DNA of 64,000 nucleotides from Planctomycetaceae bacterium (GCA_020638995.1 JACKHM010000001.1:2418001-2482000), one strand, 5' to 3'. Numbered from the stretch's first letter, positions 36,084-45,578 are shown. Made by a program: numbers and translations. Notes: generated by a model from the sequence alone, not told the origin.

Positions 36084-36668
36084 ATGCCATTCATTGAGTG
36101 GATCGAAGATGAGGACGCTGACGGCGAGTTGGCAGAGCTCTATCGGGCTTACAAAGAAACTCGGCCTGATCGTCCTCGGATGCCTGGCATCTTGAAATGC
36201 TTCAGCCAACGGCCCGATTTTTTGCAACGCGTGATCCAATTCAGCAACGAGCTGCATTTTTCGGACGGCCATCTGGATCGGCGGACGAAGGAGATGATTG
36301 CGACGCTGGTTTCGGCGTTGAATCACTGTCCCTACTGAGTGGGCTCGCACGCCTACTTCCTGCAGTTGCAGGGAACCAACGACCGAGCGGCCAACGCCCT
36401 GCGCCGCCGTGACATTGAACAAGCGGTGTTTACGGACGCCGAACGTGCGTTGCTGCGTTTTGTCAAACTCGTCACCGAAACCGCGTATCGTGTCACACCC
36501 GAATCGACGCAAGCACTGCGCGAAGCAGGCTGGACCGATCCGCAAATCGCCGAAACCGTCTACATCACTGCTCTGTTCGCATTCTTCAACCGAGTCGCGG
36601 ACGCGTTCGGTTTAGAAGATCCCGGGTATGCACAGAAGCACGAGGACTCAGAACCAGACACGGCATAA
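36084..36668 (+). CDS. AhpD-like peroxidase, probable selenoprotein (UGA = Sec85)
   Basis: ATG at 36084 has AGGAG 8 nt upstream. Both halves are carboxymuconolactone decarboxylase/AhpD-like ('peroxidase-related' type): KEMIATLVSALNHCPY, then TGA (36336-36338), then VGSHAYFLQLQG and beyond. Relatives have CPYC-VGSH here, so UGA replaces exactly the second redox Cys, giving C82-P-Y-U85. The frame continues without other defects to 36668 (194 codons). A SECIS-like hairpin lies 25 nt after the UGA. The alternative is a nonsense-mutated pseudogene. The protein would reduce peroxides using the CxxU pair. It is the last gene of the UnbU operon, 13 nt after UnbU. Confidence 0.8.
36357..36375 (+). promoter_or_regulatory. 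Bacterial SECIS-like hairpin
   Basis: TTCCTGC (36357-36363), loop AGTT (36364-36367), then GCAGGGAA (36368-36375): five perfect pairs next to the loop, one bulged G and two more pairs. The loop begins 25 nt after the UGA and has G as its second base, matching the spacing (about 16-37 nt) and loop-G rule for bacterial SECIS elements. Confidence 0.65.
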
Positions 36669-36798
36669 GTTTCCCAGGTTGCCGGAGCGTCATTTCGGAA
36701 AGAGAGATGCAGTTTGCGCCAGGCTGACGACGATGCTCTTCCTCTAGGGTCGAGCAAACTTCAGGTGTGATGGTCTATCTTAACACGGAGTTTTGCTC

Positions 36799-38553
36799 AT
36801 GGATGTCTTTGCCTACGGGCCTCGTCTTCACTTCCTATCTTGGGTCGTCGCAATAGTTTTCATGTGTGCGGCGCTGACTCAGAGTGCGGTCGCCCAAGAA
36901 TCAGATAATTCGCCTCCCGTAATCACTGCTGCCGAAGTCCATTTTGTGGATGACAATCCGGCAGGCACACTGTCTGCTCTGGAAGCTTCGACATCGTCAT
37001 TGGCCTGCGACTGTCCGGATTGCAAAACGGCGGGCGCGGTAAAGCCCGCGGCTCGCTGCAAAACCTGTTGCCACGGACGACCGATTGATTGGTCGAAGTA
37101 CCCGGAAACAGTCCGACCGATGCCTCGTCCCGGCATCTTTCCAATCCCGCCGACACAAGGACCTGCTTACTTTTCAGCATGGGATCAGCTCACCGGCCAG
37201 TGTCGCCAAGTTCCACCAAAGTCAGGCTACGCACCGTTCGCCATCAATGCCTGGCCGTTCTTTGATGCTGACTGGCGTTTTGTCGAGTCGATCGATCCGC
37301 CGGACCGGACATTCGTGGAGAAACTCAAACGCATCCGTGTGAATGATTGTCTGATGTTCAGCACGGGCGGCGAGTTTTGGACTCGTTACGAGAACAAGCA
37401 CAACGCTGGGCTGACCACAACACAAAACGATTACACGCTTGATCACGTCCGTCTATATGGCGATTTGTGGTACAGCGATTGGTTGCGATTCTACGGCGAA
37501 TACATCTGGGCGGACAGTTTCGGAGAAGTGGCTGCCGGCCCATTCGACGTCGACCGGGGCGACCTGCAGAACATGTTTGTTGACGTCAAAGCATTCGAAT
37601 ACCAGAGCAAGCCGGTCTATGTACGGGCTGGGCGTCAGGAACTGTTGTTCGGTTCGCAGCGGCTGGTCACCCCGTTGCCTTGGGCCAACAAGCGACACAC
37701 CTTTGACGGAGTGAAAGTATTTCGCCGCGGCGAAAAATGGGACTTTGATGCGTTTTGGACGCAGTACGTTCCTCCCAATCCCAATAACTTCGACACGGCA
37801 GATACGAATCGCAACTTTGCCGGCAGTTGGTTGACATATCGGCCCCAGAAAGGCGAGACCATCGACTTCTATTACTTGATGTATGACAACAAGAACGGTG
37901 CAACGCAGCAAGGGATCGTGCGTTCGCCGTTTCAAAATCACACGTTCGGCAGCCGCTGGGCAGGAAGCAAAGACGGTTATCTGTGGGACTTCGAAGGCGC
38001 TCTACAGACCGGCCAGCAAGCTGGCAACAACATCTTTGCAGGCATGGCGACGGCTGGTGTCGGACGCAATTGGAAAGATTGCAGTCTAACGCCGACGCTT
38101 TGGTTGTACTACGACTACGCCAGCGGAGATAGCGATCCAACGTCGGGCGACGTCCACACCTTCAATCAGCAGTTCCCCTTCGGTCATTACTATCTCGGTT
38201 GGATGGACCTTGTCGGTCGGCAGAATATCCACGACTTGAATGCTCACCTGTACCTCTATCCCACACCGTGGCTGACGATGTGGATGCAGTACCATCACTT
38301 CTGGCTCGACCAAAGCCGCGATGCGCTTTACAACCCCGGCGGCGGTGCCTATCGGATCGACCCAACGGGACTCGCTGGAAACAACGTCGGCGACGAGATC
38401 GACCTCGTCTTGAACTTCCATCTGACTCGCTACTCGGACATCTTAGTTAGTTACAACAAGCTGTACGGAGGCGGATTCCTGCAAGCCACTTCGGGACTGG
38501 GCCGTGCTGTGAACGCAGAGGCTCTGTATTTCATGTTCCAGCAACGGTGGTAG
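36799..38553 (+). CDS. Alginate-export family outer-membrane porin with Cys-rich N-domain
   Basis: ATG at 36799 follows CGGAG by 8 nt; 584 aa. Signal peptide VVAIVFMCAALTQSAVAQ. An unusual N-terminal insert has CDCPDC..CKTCCHG and a Pro-rich stretch (PMPRPGIFPIPPTQGP) before the barrel. From ~190 on are alternating strands typical of the alginate_exp family (GEFWTRYENKHN, VYVRAGRQELLFGSQRLVTP, NFAGSWLTYRPQKGETIDFY, LYPTPWLTMWMQYHHFWLDQ), ending in a terminal aromatic (FQQRW). It would be an outer-membrane channel. It stands 130 nt after the selenoprotein gene and may have its own promoter. The Cys pairs could bind a metal or cross-link. Confidence 0.8.
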   Translation: MDVFAYGPRLHFLSWVVAIVFMCAALTQSAVAQESDNSPPVITAAEVHFVDDNPAGTLSALEASTSSLACDCPDCKTAGAVKPAARCKTCCHGRPIDWSKYPETVRPMPRPGIFPIPPTQGPAYFSAWDQLTGQCRQVPPKSGYAPFAINAWPFFDADWRFVESIDPPDRTFVEKLKRIRVNDCLMFSTGGEFWTRYENKHNAGLTTTQNDYTLDHVRLYGDLWYSDWLRFYGEYIWADSFGEVAAGPFDVDRGDLQNMFVDVKAFEYQSKPVYVRAGRQELLFGSQRLVTPLPWANKRHTFDGVKVFRRGEKWDFDAFWTQYVPPNPNNFDTADTNRNFAGSWLTYRPQKGETIDFYYLMYDNKNGATQQGIVRSPFQNHTFGSRWAGSKDGYLWDFEGALQTGQQAGNNIFAGMATAGVGRNWKDCSLTPTLWLYYDYASGDSDPTSGDVHTFNQQFPFGHYYLGWMDLVGRQNIHDLNAHLYLYPTPWLTMWMQYHHFWLDQSRDALYNPGGGAYRIDPTGLAGNNVGDEIDLVLNFHLTRYSDILVSYNKLYGGGFLQATSGLGRAVNAEALYFMFQQRW

Positions 38554-39476
38554 CAAAAGCCTTCTTCGACCCAGTCGACGAACTTAAGATTGTGTTTTAC
38601 GCACGCGAAATTAGGACCGGGCCGTACAAAGAGCTGAAAGGATTACGTCCCCGAAGTATCACAAGTGCCGATGCGGCTCTCCGGTTGCAACGGCAGGAGC
38701 ACGGTCACAGATGGGAGTTCACTTGGGCAGTTGATTGAGGATGGCCATTGAGTCACCTTGCACGCTGTAGAGCATGCCGCAGTGGTCGCGCGAGTAACGT
38801 GTGCCGTTTTGGGAGAACGAGTGATGTTGTCAACTTTCACCTCAATACTGCTAAATGGGACTCGAACCGGGAATGTAGGTCGACGATTACGCAGCTCCAA
38901 TAAGACACCGGTCGACCACGTCGACGCAACTTCGCGACTCGTCTGAAGCCCTTGATTCGCGGATTATGTCTCCGCGAGTCGTGGCCGCAACATTTTGGTT
39001 GAGAGTTAGTTACGATGCATCCGCGTTGTTGGCAGAGTTCGCGTCACGTGCCGTATCGTGTCTGAGGATCAAGTTCTCCCAAACTCTTTCAACCTAAAGG
39101 ATCTGGTCTTAGCCTATATGCCTCGAAATCTGCGTAGACCCGGCGCGAGCCACGATCGGCAAAGCCAACTACGCTGCGACGACATTTGCATCGCGGCTGG
39201 TAAAGATTGAATGGGAACGTCGTTGCCACAGCAGCTTCACTCCAGGAGCGGCACTATTGCGGCGTCGAGCAGAACCTTAAAACGTCCGATACTGATCCGA
39301 TCCTTTCACACTCTTGAAGCTTTTCAGTCGTTGTAGCCAGGCAGATCCGAAATCGGGGCTGTCAGGCCTCGGAAAAAGGCATAGCTGCGCGCATCGGTGT
39401 GCGATTACTTTCGCCAGCTTGCCAACTTCGTTCGCGACTTTGATATCTATGAAAGAGTCGATCTAGCCGAAAAAGC
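38554..39476. other. Non-coding stretch before the IS110 element
   Basis: About 0.9 kb with no supported gene; the short frames have no natural composition. The last part (about 39300-39476) should hold the left end of the IS110 element and, by analogy to the family, the DNA for its guide (bridge) RNA. Confidence 0.45.
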
Positions 39477-39533
39477 GGTTCTCCTGTCGCATGTTTGGGA
39501 CGCATTTACATTTTTCCCAACGACAGGAGAACC
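39477..39533 (+). promoter_or_regulatory. 13-bp inverted repeat enclosing the transposase ribosome-binding site
   Basis: GGTTCTCCTGTCG (39477-39489) and CGACAGGAGAACC (39521-39533) are exact complements around a 31-nt loop. The right arm contains AGGAGA, the Shine-Dalgarno 7 nt before the ATG at 39538. Folding would hide the ribosome-binding site; the structure may also be part of the element's 5' non-coding RNA. Confidence 0.6.
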
Positions 39534-39537
39534 AGAC

Positions 39538-40605
39538 ATGTTGTACCTCGGCATCGACCAACACGCACGTCAAATTACGATTTCGCTCCGTGATGAGAAT
39601 GGCGACGTTCTGATGGCTCGGCAGGTTTCGACAAGGCCCGAGAAGGTCAATGAGTTCTTTCAGCGCTTAACCCGCGAGCGATTGCAGAGCGGTGAGTCGT
39701 TCATGGCCGTCCTGGAAGTGTGTGGGTTCAACGATTGGCTGATTCGTATGCTGCGAGACTACCGTTGTTATAAGGTGATCCTGATCCAACCGCACGACCG
39801 AAGCAACCGCAAGACGGATCGGCGCGATGCGGCAGCACTCAGTGAACTGCTGTGGATCAACCGCAGTCGTCTGGCGGAGGGCAAGCCGGTCCGTGGACTA
39901 CGGCAGATCGACATCGCTTCGACCACGGACCAAGAGAATCGGCGTCTGACAACACTCCGTAGAGACGCCGGCCGAGTCAGGACTGGCATCATCAATACGA
40001 TCCGTCACGTCCTCAGACGGCACAACCTGCAATGGGAGATGCCCACCAAGACATTCCCCACGAAGCCCGCCATTGCTTGGCTCAAGGAACTGGTGTTGCC
40101 GGAGATCGACCGCTTGGAGATGGACCACTTGCTCTCCGATCTGGAAAGCATCCAACAACGTATTGCGGTCCTGGAGCAACACATTGCTACTCGCTTGGCC
40201 GGCAGTGATGACGCCGTGTTGCTCTCGACAATACCGGGCGTTGGCGCGTTTATCGCCACGTCGCTGGCGTGTCGCATTGGTCGCGTCCAGCGTTTCCCTC
40301 GTGCACACAGCCTGGCGAACTATTGGGGACTCACCCCCGGTTGTCGCAACAGCGGCGAGCACAACCAACGTCTGGGAAGTATTACCAAAGCTGGCAGCAC
40401 CATGGCGCGGTGGCTGCTGGCGCAAATGACCTACAACGTCTTGCGAAAGGACCCACGGCTGCGCGAATGGTTCAAACGCATCAAACGCAGACGGGGAGCC
40501 AAGATTGCACGGGTGGCCGTGATGCGAAAAGTCGCCACGATCATGTGGCACATGCTAACAGAGCGGAAGAAGTTCGCGGAGTGTCGACCCTTGGCTCTCA
40601 CCTGA
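39538..40605 (+). CDS. IS110-family transposase
   Basis: The ATG at 39538 follows AGGAGAACC; the in-frame sequence upstream to 39397 lies in the non-coding end and was not included. 355 aa. The N-terminal DEDD-type RuvC-like domain has LGIDQHARQITISLRDENG (D7), LEVCGFNDWLI and HDRSNRKTDRRDAAALSELL. The C-terminal transposase_20 domain has LLSTIPGVGAFIATSLACRI, FPRAHSLANYWGLTPGCRNS, SITKAGSTMARWLL (catalytic Ser in KAGS) and a basic tail. IS110 enzymes recombine under direction of an element-encoded bridge RNA. The gene is intact; exact element ends were not determined. Confidence 0.9.
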   Translation: MLYLGIDQHARQITISLRDENGDVLMARQVSTRPEKVNEFFQRLTRERLQSGESFMAVLEVCGFNDWLIRMLRDYRCYKVILIQPHDRSNRKTDRRDAAALSELLWINRSRLAEGKPVRGLRQIDIASTTDQENRRLTTLRRDAGRVRTGIINTIRHVLRRHNLQWEMPTKTFPTKPAIAWLKELVLPEIDRLEMDHLLSDLESIQQRIAVLEQHIATRLAGSDDAVLLSTIPGVGAFIATSLACRIGRVQRFPRAHSLANYWGLTPGCRNSGEHNQRLGSITKAGSTMARWLLAQMTYNVLRKDPRLREWFKRIKRRRGAKIARVAVMRKVATIMWHMLTERKKFAECRPLALT

Positions 40606-40977
40606 ACGACGGCCGGACGGAGCCGGCCAGAAGATACACCTCAAGAGAAAAAAGGTCACAAATCAACGTGAAGAAAAAGGAGACTTTCCAAACCAAGATT
40701 CGGTAGTGGTTGTTCGATCCGAGTAGCCTAGCGCAACTCGAGATCCCTCCCGTTTGGGCCAACTCGGTTTCGTCCGTGGATGCAGTCGTGGAGCCAAGCT
40801 CTGTGAACTGCACGAAACGTTGATTGGAGTGGCCCTCTCGGGAGGAATTCGCAACAGAAACATAAGCATCTGCCACGACGAGGCAGAGCTGCTCCCGGAG
40901 CACCGGGGGCGGTACCTCGCGAAGAAATGTGTTGGGAGCAATCGCGCATTGACAAGATCGATCGCAACTTCCCGCAG

Positions 40978-41285
40978 CGACGACAACCAGAACGAATCTC
41001 AATACGAATTATTCCACCGTTAACTACACGTTCCACCAACGCGATTACCAAATTATGCGACAACGCAAAGCGCTATCCGTACGCGCTCAACTCAATGGAA
41101 ACCGTTTCCGCTTGACAAACTCCTTCAGAAACGACGACAACCAGAACGAATCTCAATACGAATTATTCCACCGTTAACTACACGTTCCACCAACGCGATT
41201 ACCAAATTATGCGACAACGCAAAGCGCTATCCGTACGCGCTCAACTCAATGGAAACCGTTTCCGCTTGACAAACTCCTTCAGAAA
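40978..41285. repeat. 154-bp exact tandem duplication
   Basis: The segment 40978-41131 is repeated at 41132-41285 with no difference I could see, and the match runs about 2 nt further. Each copy contains GGAAACCGTTTCC (nearly palindromic) followed by GCTTGACAAAC. No gene is interrupted. Perfect identity indicates a recent event or active maintenance. Confidence 0.9.
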
Positions 41286-41440
41286 CGGTCGAAAAGACCG
41301 AAGCTGTTTTCGCGAATCCCCAAACAGCGTCGGTGTCCCGTCAGTCGCCCATCCTGTGCGCGCAAAGCCCTGAGTACGACGCAAAATCGCCACCCAGTGG
41401 TGAACAGACACTTTATCCACCATTGTTGGGGGGATCCGGG

Positions 41441-41497
41441 ACAACCTTTGTGTCAAATCGTGACAAACTTTGTGTCCGAAATGACAACCTTTATGTC
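41441..41497. repeat. Three iteron-like direct repeats
   Basis: ACAACCTTTGTGTC (41441-41454), ACAAACTTTGTGTC (41463-41476) and ACAACCTTTATGTC (41484-41497) repeat with 22- and 21-bp spacing, about two helical turns. Together with TGTCA/TGACA inversions between units, this looks like a multi-site protein-binding array. It lies between gyrB and the tandem duplication, near a DnaA-box-like TTATCCACC at 41413-41421. Confidence 0.7.
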
Positions 41498-41515
41498 AAA
41501 AACCAGATAGACGTC

Positions 41516-44050
41516 TTAGACGTCCAGATTCCGAACTTCCAACGCGTGCTTCTCGATAAACTCGCGTCGCGGTTCCACCTTGTCGCCCATCAAGACGCGA
41601 AACATCTCATCAGCTGCACCAGCGTCTCGCATGCTGACTTGCACTAGAGTGCGGTTGGCGGGATCGAGGGTCGTCTCGCGAAGCTCTTCCGCATTCATTT
41701 CACCCAAGCCTTTGAATCGTGTTACCTGGAGACCCTTCTCACCCGCGGCGCGAATTGCCGGCAGTAAGCCTCGCAGGTCTTCCAATGGTCCTTCGTGTTC
41801 ACCACGCCGCAATACATAACGCGGATCTTCAACGCCAGTTCGTTCCTGTGGGATCAAAGATTGGATGTCGAAGCCAAACTCGGCCAATTCACTCAGGCCG
41901 CTGTTGATGGTTCGAACTTCGTGAAGTTCGGTAACGTGTAGTTCTGGGCCGTGCTTTCCGTTTCCGTCTTCCGGTTCAGGTTGATCGCTGACACGGACTT
42001 CTTTGCCCGCGGATTCTTCTTGCCGTTGGAGCAATTCATCCAATTCTTGCCTTGACGTGAACCAATACTCATCGTGACCAAGAAAGACATGAAATACAGG
42101 CAACTTGCCCTGAGTATCCATACGTTCGGCATGAGCGCGGAGACTGATGCCGCGTCGCTCTAAAGCCAACAACGCGTCCTCCATTCCGGCGAGCGTAATC
42201 GAGAGTTTCGTCATCGTGTCGCCGCTAATGATTTCACCGGTACCGGGATCGAAGGCCGCGTCTTCCAATCCGCGCTCAAGAAGCTGTGTCTTCATTTCTT
42301 CATCCGTTTGGACATAGTAAGTGTCTTTTTTGCTCTTTACACGGAACAACGGTGGTTGAGCAACGTAGACATGTCCGCCAGCGACCAGTTGATACATCTG
42401 CCGATAGAAGAAACAGAGCAGCAGCGTGCGGATGTGTGAACCATCGACATCGGCGTCCGTCATAATGATGATCTTGTTATAACGACGCTTGCTAACGTCT
42501 TGATCTTCGCCAATGCCGCTATCGATCGCGCGGATCATGCTCTGCACTTCTTCATTCGCTAACACCTTGTCTTCGCGGGCCTTGTAGGCGTTGATAATTT
42601 TACCTCGCAACGGCAAGATTGCTTGATACTCACGCAACCGTCCACCCTCGGCGCTGCCACCCGCCGAATCGCCTTCTACCAGGTAGAGTTCGCACTTCTC
42701 CATCTCGCGGCTGCTGCAATCGCGCAGCTTGCCAGGTAGGGCACCGCCACCGAGTGCCGTTTTCCGCTGTCGCAAGATATCTTTTGCCTTACGAGCTGCC
42801 TCCCGCGCTTCAGCAGCCAAAACACCCTTTCGAACAAGCGCTTTGGCAGTACGTGGATTCTCCTCAAGGTACTTGCTCAGATATTCGCCGACCGCCGTCG
42901 TGATGATGCCTTCGACTTCATTGTTGCCTAGCTTCGTCTTGGTCTGACCTTCAAACTGCGGATGCGGAACACGAGTGGAAATTACAGCGGTTAAACCCTC
43001 GCGAAAGTCATCGCCGGTCGGCGTGAGATCCTTGAAGATGCCTTCTTTTTTCCCGTAATTATTCAAAGTACGCGTCAAAGCGGCTTTGAAACCCGAAACA
43101 TGAGTCCCGCCCTCGATCGTATGAATGTTGTTGACGTATGAGTGGAGCGTCTCTGTATATTCACTGGTGTATTGAAGCGATATCTCATACCCGATCCCAT
43201 CCGACTCGCCGGTAAAATAAATTACATCTCGGTGAAGCGGCTCGCTTGCACGATTCAAGTACTCAACAAATTCGATAATGCCCCGCTCGTAGTAAAACTC
43301 CTCGCCCTCGCCATTTCGTTCATCAAAGAACTTAATTCTCACACCTCGATTCAAAAACGCCAGTTCTTGCAACCTCTTGTGCAGAATGTCGTAGACAAAC
43401 TTTGTTGTCTGAAAGATTTGAGCGTCGGGTTTGAATGTCGTTTTCGTCCCAATTTTGGGAGTTGTTCCCAGCTTTCGAACGGGCCCCGTCGGTATGCCGC
43501 GTTCGTACTCTTGCTGAAAGACGTGTCCTTCGCGAAACACTTCGACTTCCGCCCACTGCGAAAGGAAGTTCACGACTGTAACACCGACACCGTGTAAACC
43601 ACCCGATGTTTGGTAGGCACCTTTTTCAAACTTGCCTCCAAATTTCAAGACCGTCATCACGCCTTCCAGCGTCGATATGTCACGACCGGTCTCTTCCGAT
43701 AGCTGCTCATGGATATCTACAGGGATACCGCGTCCATCATCTTCGACAGTTACCGATCCGTCGTTGTTGACCGTCACACTAACGTGCTTGGCAAATCCGG
43801 CCATCGCTTCGTCGATCGAATTATCGACGACTTCGTAAACAAGATGATGAAGTCCACGCGCCGTGGTATCGCCGATGTACATTGCCGGTCGCTTACGAAC
43901 GTGTTCCAAATCCGACAAGTGTTGCAAGTCTTCGGGCTTGTATTCCGAGTTTGCACTTGGCGTCTTCGACTCCATGTCCTTGGGACGCTGAAGTTCAAAG
44001 TTCTGTTCAGCAGGTTGCTTCTGGGGGTTATTCTCGTCAGTCATTGTCAT
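41516..44050 (-). CDS. gyrB: DNA gyrase subunit B
   Basis: 844 aa. GHKL ATPase motifs are present: VDNSIDEAMAGF, VEDDGRGIPVD and SGGLHGVGVTVVNFLS. A transducer domain follows, then the TOPRIM region with EGDSAGGSAEGGR and IIMTDADVDGSHIRTLLLCF, and the C-terminal QVTRFKGLGEMNAEELRETT ending. The start is ATG at 44050 or 44044. Gyrase B drives ATP-dependent negative supercoiling with GyrA. It contains a polar insert (about 675-730, QPEPEDGNGKHGPE) before the final TOPRIM-tail segment, making it somewhat longer than the usual ~800 aa. Last gene of the dnaN-dciA-gyrB run, 28 nt after dciA. Confidence 0.96.
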   Translation of the reverse strand: MTMTDENNPQKQPAEQNFELQRPKDMESKTPSANSEYKPEDLQHLSDLEHVRKRPAMYIGDTTARGLHHLVYEVVDNSIDEAMAGFAKHVSVTVNNDGSVTVEDDGRGIPVDIHEQLSEETGRDISTLEGVMTVLKFGGKFEKGAYQTSGGLHGVGVTVVNFLSQWAEVEVFREGHVFQQEYERGIPTGPVRKLGTTPKIGTKTTFKPDAQIFQTTKFVYDILHKRLQELAFLNRGVRIKFFDERNGEGEEFYYERGIIEFVEYLNRASEPLHRDVIYFTGESDGIGYEISLQYTSEYTETLHSYVNNIHTIEGGTHVSGFKAALTRTLNNYGKKEGIFKDLTPTGDDFREGLTAVISTRVPHPQFEGQTKTKLGNNEVEGIITTAVGEYLSKYLEENPRTAKALVRKGVLAAEAREAARKAKDILRQRKTALGGGALPGKLRDCSSREMEKCELYLVEGDSAGGSAEGGRLREYQAILPLRGKIINAYKAREDKVLANEEVQSMIRAIDSGIGEDQDVSKRRYNKIIIMTDADVDGSHIRTLLLCFFYRQMYQLVAGGHVYVAQPPLFRVKSKKDTYYVQTDEEMKTQLLERGLEDAAFDPGTGEIISGDTMTKLSITLAGMEDALLALERRGISLRAHAERMDTQGKLPVFHVFLGHDEYWFTSRQELDELLQRQEESAGKEVRVSDQPEPEDGNGKHGPELHVTELHEVRTINSGLSELAEFGFDIQSLIPQERTGVEDPRYVLRRGEHEGPLEDLRGLLPAIRAAGEKGLQVTRFKGLGEMNAEELRETTLDPANRTLVQVSMRDAGAADEMFRVLMGDKVEPRREFIEKHALEVRNLDV

Positions 44051-44078
44051 TCTTTTCCTATTTTCGCGCTCAAGCGGC

Positions 44079-44444
44079 TTAATCGATTTCGCCGACTCGA
44101 AAGCGCAATTCTTTTAGATTCGATGCACCTGCCGCCGCTTGGAGCTTCTTTAGCAACTTTCGTTCTTGAAATTTCAACTCTTGCAACACCGCCGAATTTC
44201 GGGCGACGATCTCCAGTACTCCTCGATTTGTTCGGCCAACTCGACTGTTGTTCGCTAGTTTCGCTCCCGCAGCTTCGTTCCAAGCTTCCTCCCACTGAAG
44301 ACCTTGTTGCAGCTGGGCGTATCCCTTTCGTGCCAGCAACCGACTCATCACATCAGCAATCCTGACCGGTGCTCGCGGGTGGCGTTGCCGTTGCTGGGCC
44401 TCGTAGAGCACTTGGGCAAAGTCGTCTTCGTCTGTTGGTTGCAT
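44079..44444 (-). CDS. DciA-like DUF721 protein
   Basis: 121 aa, with the DUF721 core: VRIADVMSRLLARKGYAQLQ, QWEEAWNEAAGAKLANNSRVG, GVLEIVARNSAVLQELKFQE and LLKKLQ...LKELRFRVGEI. DciA/DUF721 proteins load the replicative helicase in bacteria without DnaC and are typically encoded between dnaN and gyrB, as here (18 nt after dnaN, 28 nt before gyrB). Length is normal for the short bacterial form. Confidence 0.85.
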   Translation of the reverse strand: MQPTDEDDFAQVLYEAQQRQRHPRAPVRIADVMSRLLARKGYAQLQQGLQWEEAWNEAAGAKLANNSRVGRTNRGVLEIVARNSAVLQELKFQERKLLKKLQAAAGASNLKELRFRVGEID

Positions 44445-44462
44445 CCTTTACGACTTTCTCCG

Positions 44463-45578
44463 CTATTGCTCTCTCGCCAGAGGCATCACGACATATCCGT
44501 ATCCATCATCGGTCGTGAACAAGGCCGCGGATTCGGCGTCACGAATGTCGATCGAAATGGACTTTTCAGCGTCCAATACCTTTAAGAAGTCCGCAACGAA
44601 TCGATGATCCATGGTGACAGTTATTTCTTCGCCGTCGTACGCGATCGGCAATTCAACGCGAGACTGTCCCACTTCCGCCGTTGATCCGGCGAGCACCAGC
44701 GTGCCATCACCAAAAGTGAAATCGATACCACGACTCTCTTCGCTCGCGACGATTGCTGCTTGTCGGAGCGTTGAATATAGCGGTCCGACCGTGACTTGAA
44801 TCTGGACCGAATCCTGTCGAGAAGGGAAGACTTCGCGCCATTTGGGGAATCGACCCTCAACCAAACGAGCGTAGATCGTCGCGTGTGGACTTCGGACCAT
44901 GATGTCATTAGCTCTCGCGGCAATCTGAATTTCGACACCGGAATCGGTGAGCGCCCGCTCCATAAGTTGCATCGCCCGGGAAGGAACGATGGTCATCGTA
45001 TCGCCCAACGCATGACCACCGAAGGATTTCGCCGGACCTTCCATCTTGGCAAGTCGTCGGCCATCGGTCGCTACGGCAGTAATCGTCTCTTCTTCCATTT
45101 CGAGAAGAACACCACCAAGAGCATATCGACTGCTTTCGGCGTCTGTAGCGAAAAGTGTCCGGCGAACAAGTTCTTTAAAAAGCCGCGCGGGCACCTCGTG
45201 ATAAGACTCTTCGCTAAAACCTGCCACCACCGGAAACTCGTCTGGGTTTTCAGCCGGCAGCTTGAACTCACTACGCTCACCGCGAACCACAGTCCCAGTT
45301 TCATCAGCTTCGATTGTCAACTTGTCGTCGTTGCTCTCGCGAAGAATCGAGCCCAACAGACTAACGGGCGCGAGAATCGTTCCTGGTTTGTCTACTTCGA
45401 TACCGCCAACTTCTATGCGGATTCCAACTTCCATATCCGTTGCTGTCAATGTCGTGACTTCGCTCGTCACTTCCAATTTGATATTACGCAAGATCGGCTT
45501 GGGACTGCGACTTGGAGCGACAGTGGCAGCGGTCATAAAGGCAGTCAGCAACTGCTCTCGATCACAGGCAATCTTCAT
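44463..45578 (-). CDS. dnaN: DNA polymerase III beta sliding clamp
   Basis: 371 aa, with the three clamp domains: the first from MKIACDREQLLTAFMTAATV, the second with VPARLFKELVRRTLFATDAE and YALGGVLLEMEEETITAVAT, the third with GDGTLVLAGSTAEVGQSRVE, and the family ending DDGYGYVVMPLARE. It forms a ring holding the polymerase on DNA. It is followed closely by dciA and gyrB. Upstream is a 372-bp intergenic gap to dnaA. Confidence 0.96.
   Translation of the reverse strand: MKIACDREQLLTAFMTAATVAPSRSPKPILRNIKLEVTSEVTTLTATDMEVGIRIEVGGIEVDKPGTILAPVSLLGSILRESNDDKLTIEADETGTVVRGERSEFKLPAENPDEFPVVAGFSEESYHEVPARLFKELVRRTLFATDAESSRYALGGVLLEMEEETITAVATDGRRLAKMEGPAKSFGGHALGDTMTIVPSRAMQLMERALTDSGVEIQIAARANDIMVRSPHATIYARLVEGRFPKWREVFPSRQDSVQIQVTVGPLYSTLRQAAIVASEESRGIDFTFGDGTLVLAGSTAEVGQSRVELPIAYDGEEITVTMDHRFVADFLKVLDAEKSISIDIRDAESAALFTTDDGYGYVVMPLAREQ

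Noticed and set aside
36084..36338. AhpD-like gene as two pseudogene halves
   Set aside because: The stop is a UGA precisely at the redox Cys codon, with a SECIS-like hairpin and no other damage, so recoding is the better explanation; it stays the main alternative until sel genes are checked.
38643..38946. Overlapping short frames on both strands after the porin gene
   Set aside because: No start signal or family pattern; could be a decayed gene, but nothing supports a specific call.
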